Positions 4,711 through 5,525 of a stretch of DNA of 5,525 bases are shown here, in pieces. Each line of letters starts with the position of its first letter. Position 1 is the first letter of the stretch. Position numbers and translations under genes: made by a program. Below the pieces are notes generated by a model that saw only the letters and a list, made by a program, of their open reading frames with translations, ran no database searches and was not told the DNA's origin. The DNA comes from Geopsychrobacter sp. (lineage in GTDB: Bacteria; Desulfobacterota; Desulfuromonadia; Desulfuromonadales; Geopsychrobacteraceae): positions 1-5,525 of the forward strand of contig JAUXIR010000138.1 in assembly GCA_030620915.1 (NCBI GenBank), written 5' to 3'.

Positions 4711-5019
4711 ATGAAACCCGAAACCTTAGCCAAACAGCTCAAGGCAAAAACACCAGCCTGCGTTATCGATGTGCGCAGCGGATTCGAATATCGTAGCGGC
4801 CATATTCCGGGGGCGTTGAACCTGCCGGTATCGAGCCTGCTGCTCAAACGCGGCCGCTTGCCCCAGGACCGGCAGTCGCTGCTGGTGATTACCTGCGAGC
4901 ACGGTCCGCGTGCGGTGCTGGCCAGGGGGGTGCTCGGTCTGCTCGGATTCAAAAATTGCGAACTGCTGGATGGACATATGCATGCCTACCGCAAAAAAGG
5001 CCTGCCGCTCGAAGAATAG
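4711..5019 (+). CDS. Single-domain rhodanese-like sulfurtransferase
   Basis: A 102-residue, one-domain protein. The rhodanese pattern is VIDVRSGFEYRSGHIPGALNLP (18-39), with the conserved Asp20, Arg22, and the GHIPGA turn, followed by the active-site loop TCEHGPRA (61-68) with catalytic Cys62 and R67. The end DGHMHAYRKKGLPLE (87-101) is the usual G-x-x-x-W-x-x-x-G-x-P-type C-terminus, with the common Trp replaced by Tyr93. It should carry sulfur as a cysteine persulfide, with partner unknown. No signal peptide is seen, so it is cytosolic. It starts 9 bases after the ATPase stop with only a weak ribosome-binding site, which suggests co-transcription and reinitiation. Confidence 0.9.
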   Translation: MKPETLAKQLKAKTPACVIDVRSGFEYRSGHIPGALNLPVSSLLLKRGRLPQDRQSLLVITCEHGPRAVLARGVLGLLGFKNCELLDGHMHAYRKKGLPLEE

Positions 5020-5034
5020 CCTGCTGCAGGCTTT
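5018..5034 (+). terminator. Short hairpin after the rhodanese gene, possible weak terminator
   Basis: AGCCTG (5018-5023) pairs with CAGGCT (5027-5032) around a three-base loop, followed by only three T (5032-5034). It overlaps the rhodanese stop codon. With so short a T-run it would terminate poorly at best, so read-through into the GTPase gene is likely. Confidence 0.25.
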
Positions 5035-5075
5035 CATGTTACTCGGCCCCGGTCTTTTGCACTGGAGAATAGAAT

Positions 5076-5525
5076 ATGCAAATCGGATGGTATCCGGGTC
5101 ACATGAAGAAGGCCCGCGAACTGATCGAAGGTCTGGTCAAAAACATCGATCTGATCGTCGAAATACTCGACGCACGCCTGCCCCAGAGTAGCGCCAACCC
5201 GGTACTTCAGGAACTGCGCGGCCGTCGCCCGTTCATCCGGGTGCTGAATAAAGAAGATCTGGCCGACCCGGCTGCAACCAAGGCCTGGAAAAATTATTTT
5301 GAGCAGGAAGAGGGGGTTAAGGCCTTGCCGCTGTCGGCGAAGAATCACTCGGCAGCCGCCAGTCTGCAGAAGCTTTGCCGCCGCATGGTCCCCCATCGCT
5401 GCAAACCGGGACGCCCCTTGCGGGTGATGATTGTCGGTATTCCCAATGTCGGCAAGTCGACCATGATCAACACCCTGGCCGGCAAGAAGATGGCACGCGT
5501 CGGTGACAAACCGGCGATCACCACC
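5076..5525 (+). CDS. rbgA: Ribosome biogenesis GTPase RbgA/YlqF, partial at C-terminus
   Basis: The frame is open from ATG 5076 to the window edge, giving 150 residues. The N-terminus WYPGHMKKA (5-13) is diagnostic of YlqF/RbgA. The GTPase motifs are circularly permuted: G4 NKED (58-61) and G5 SAK (87-89) come before G1 GIPNVGKS (121-128), and the G2 threonine falls in the ITT at the cut (148-150); G3 should lie beyond the window. This GTPase helps late assembly of the large ribosomal subunit. Family members are about 270-300 residues, so roughly half is missing. GGAG (5064-5067) precedes the ATG by 8 bases. It lies 56 bases after the rhodanese stop in the same direction and may belong to the same operon or have its own start signal; no convincing promoter was seen in the gap. 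Confidence 0.95.
   Translation, partial: MQIGWYPGHMKKARELIEGLVKNIDLIVEILDARLPQSSANPVLQELRGRRPFIRVLNKEDLADPAATKAWKNYFEQEEGVKALPLSAKNHSAAASLQKLCRRMVPHRCKPGRPLRVMIVGIPNVGKSTMINTLAGKKMARVGDKPAITT

Overview
The window looks like chromosomal DNA of a mid-to-high GC Gram-negative bacterium. The mix of genes (IMPACT/YigZ protein, DUF454 membrane protein, DUF815 ATPase, small zinc-ribbon protein) and the intergenic hairpin repeats are most reminiscent of a deltaproteobacterium of the Desulfuromonas/Geobacter group. That assignment is an inference from general resemblance, not from a search. No rRNA, tRNA, transposase, phage gene or CRISPR array was found.

Layout. A YgjP-type metalloprotease-fold gene (minus strand, running off the left edge) is divergent from a tightly coupled pair, the YigZ/IMPACT protein and a DUF454 (YbaN-like) membrane protein, which overlap by ATGA. 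After a degenerate REP-like repeat comes a compact BrnT/CopG-type toxin-antitoxin module with visibly lower GC than its neighbours, carrying its own promoter and a perfect inverted repeat over the -10 box. A convergent minus-strand gene follows, encoding a nucleotidyltransferase-like protein. Divergent from it is a 96-residue Cys4 zinc-ribbon protein, preceded by a 12-bp palindrome of FNR/CRP type and followed by a strong intrinsic terminator. A roughly 350-base gene-free stretch then holds a composite multi-hairpin repeat and the promoter of the last group: a DUF815 AAA+ ATPase, a single-domain rhodanese, and the start of the circularly permuted ribosome-assembly GTPase RbgA/YlqF, which runs off the right edge.

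How the genes may work together. Most look like conserved housekeeping or quality-control genes without an obvious shared pathway. The two regulatory arrangements stand out. In the toxin-antitoxin module the toxin mRNA seems to be leaderless, starting 2-3 bases before the toxin ATG inside the putative operator, while the downstream antitoxin has a good Shine-Dalgarno site. In the zinc-ribbon promoter, an FNR/CRP-like palindrome lies about 41.5 bases upstream of the predicted start site, the classical class II activator position. I see no convincing evidence of a wholly new multi-gene system. The least characterised protein genes are the nucleotidyltransferase-like protein with an altered SDIN motif and the zinc-ribbon protein.
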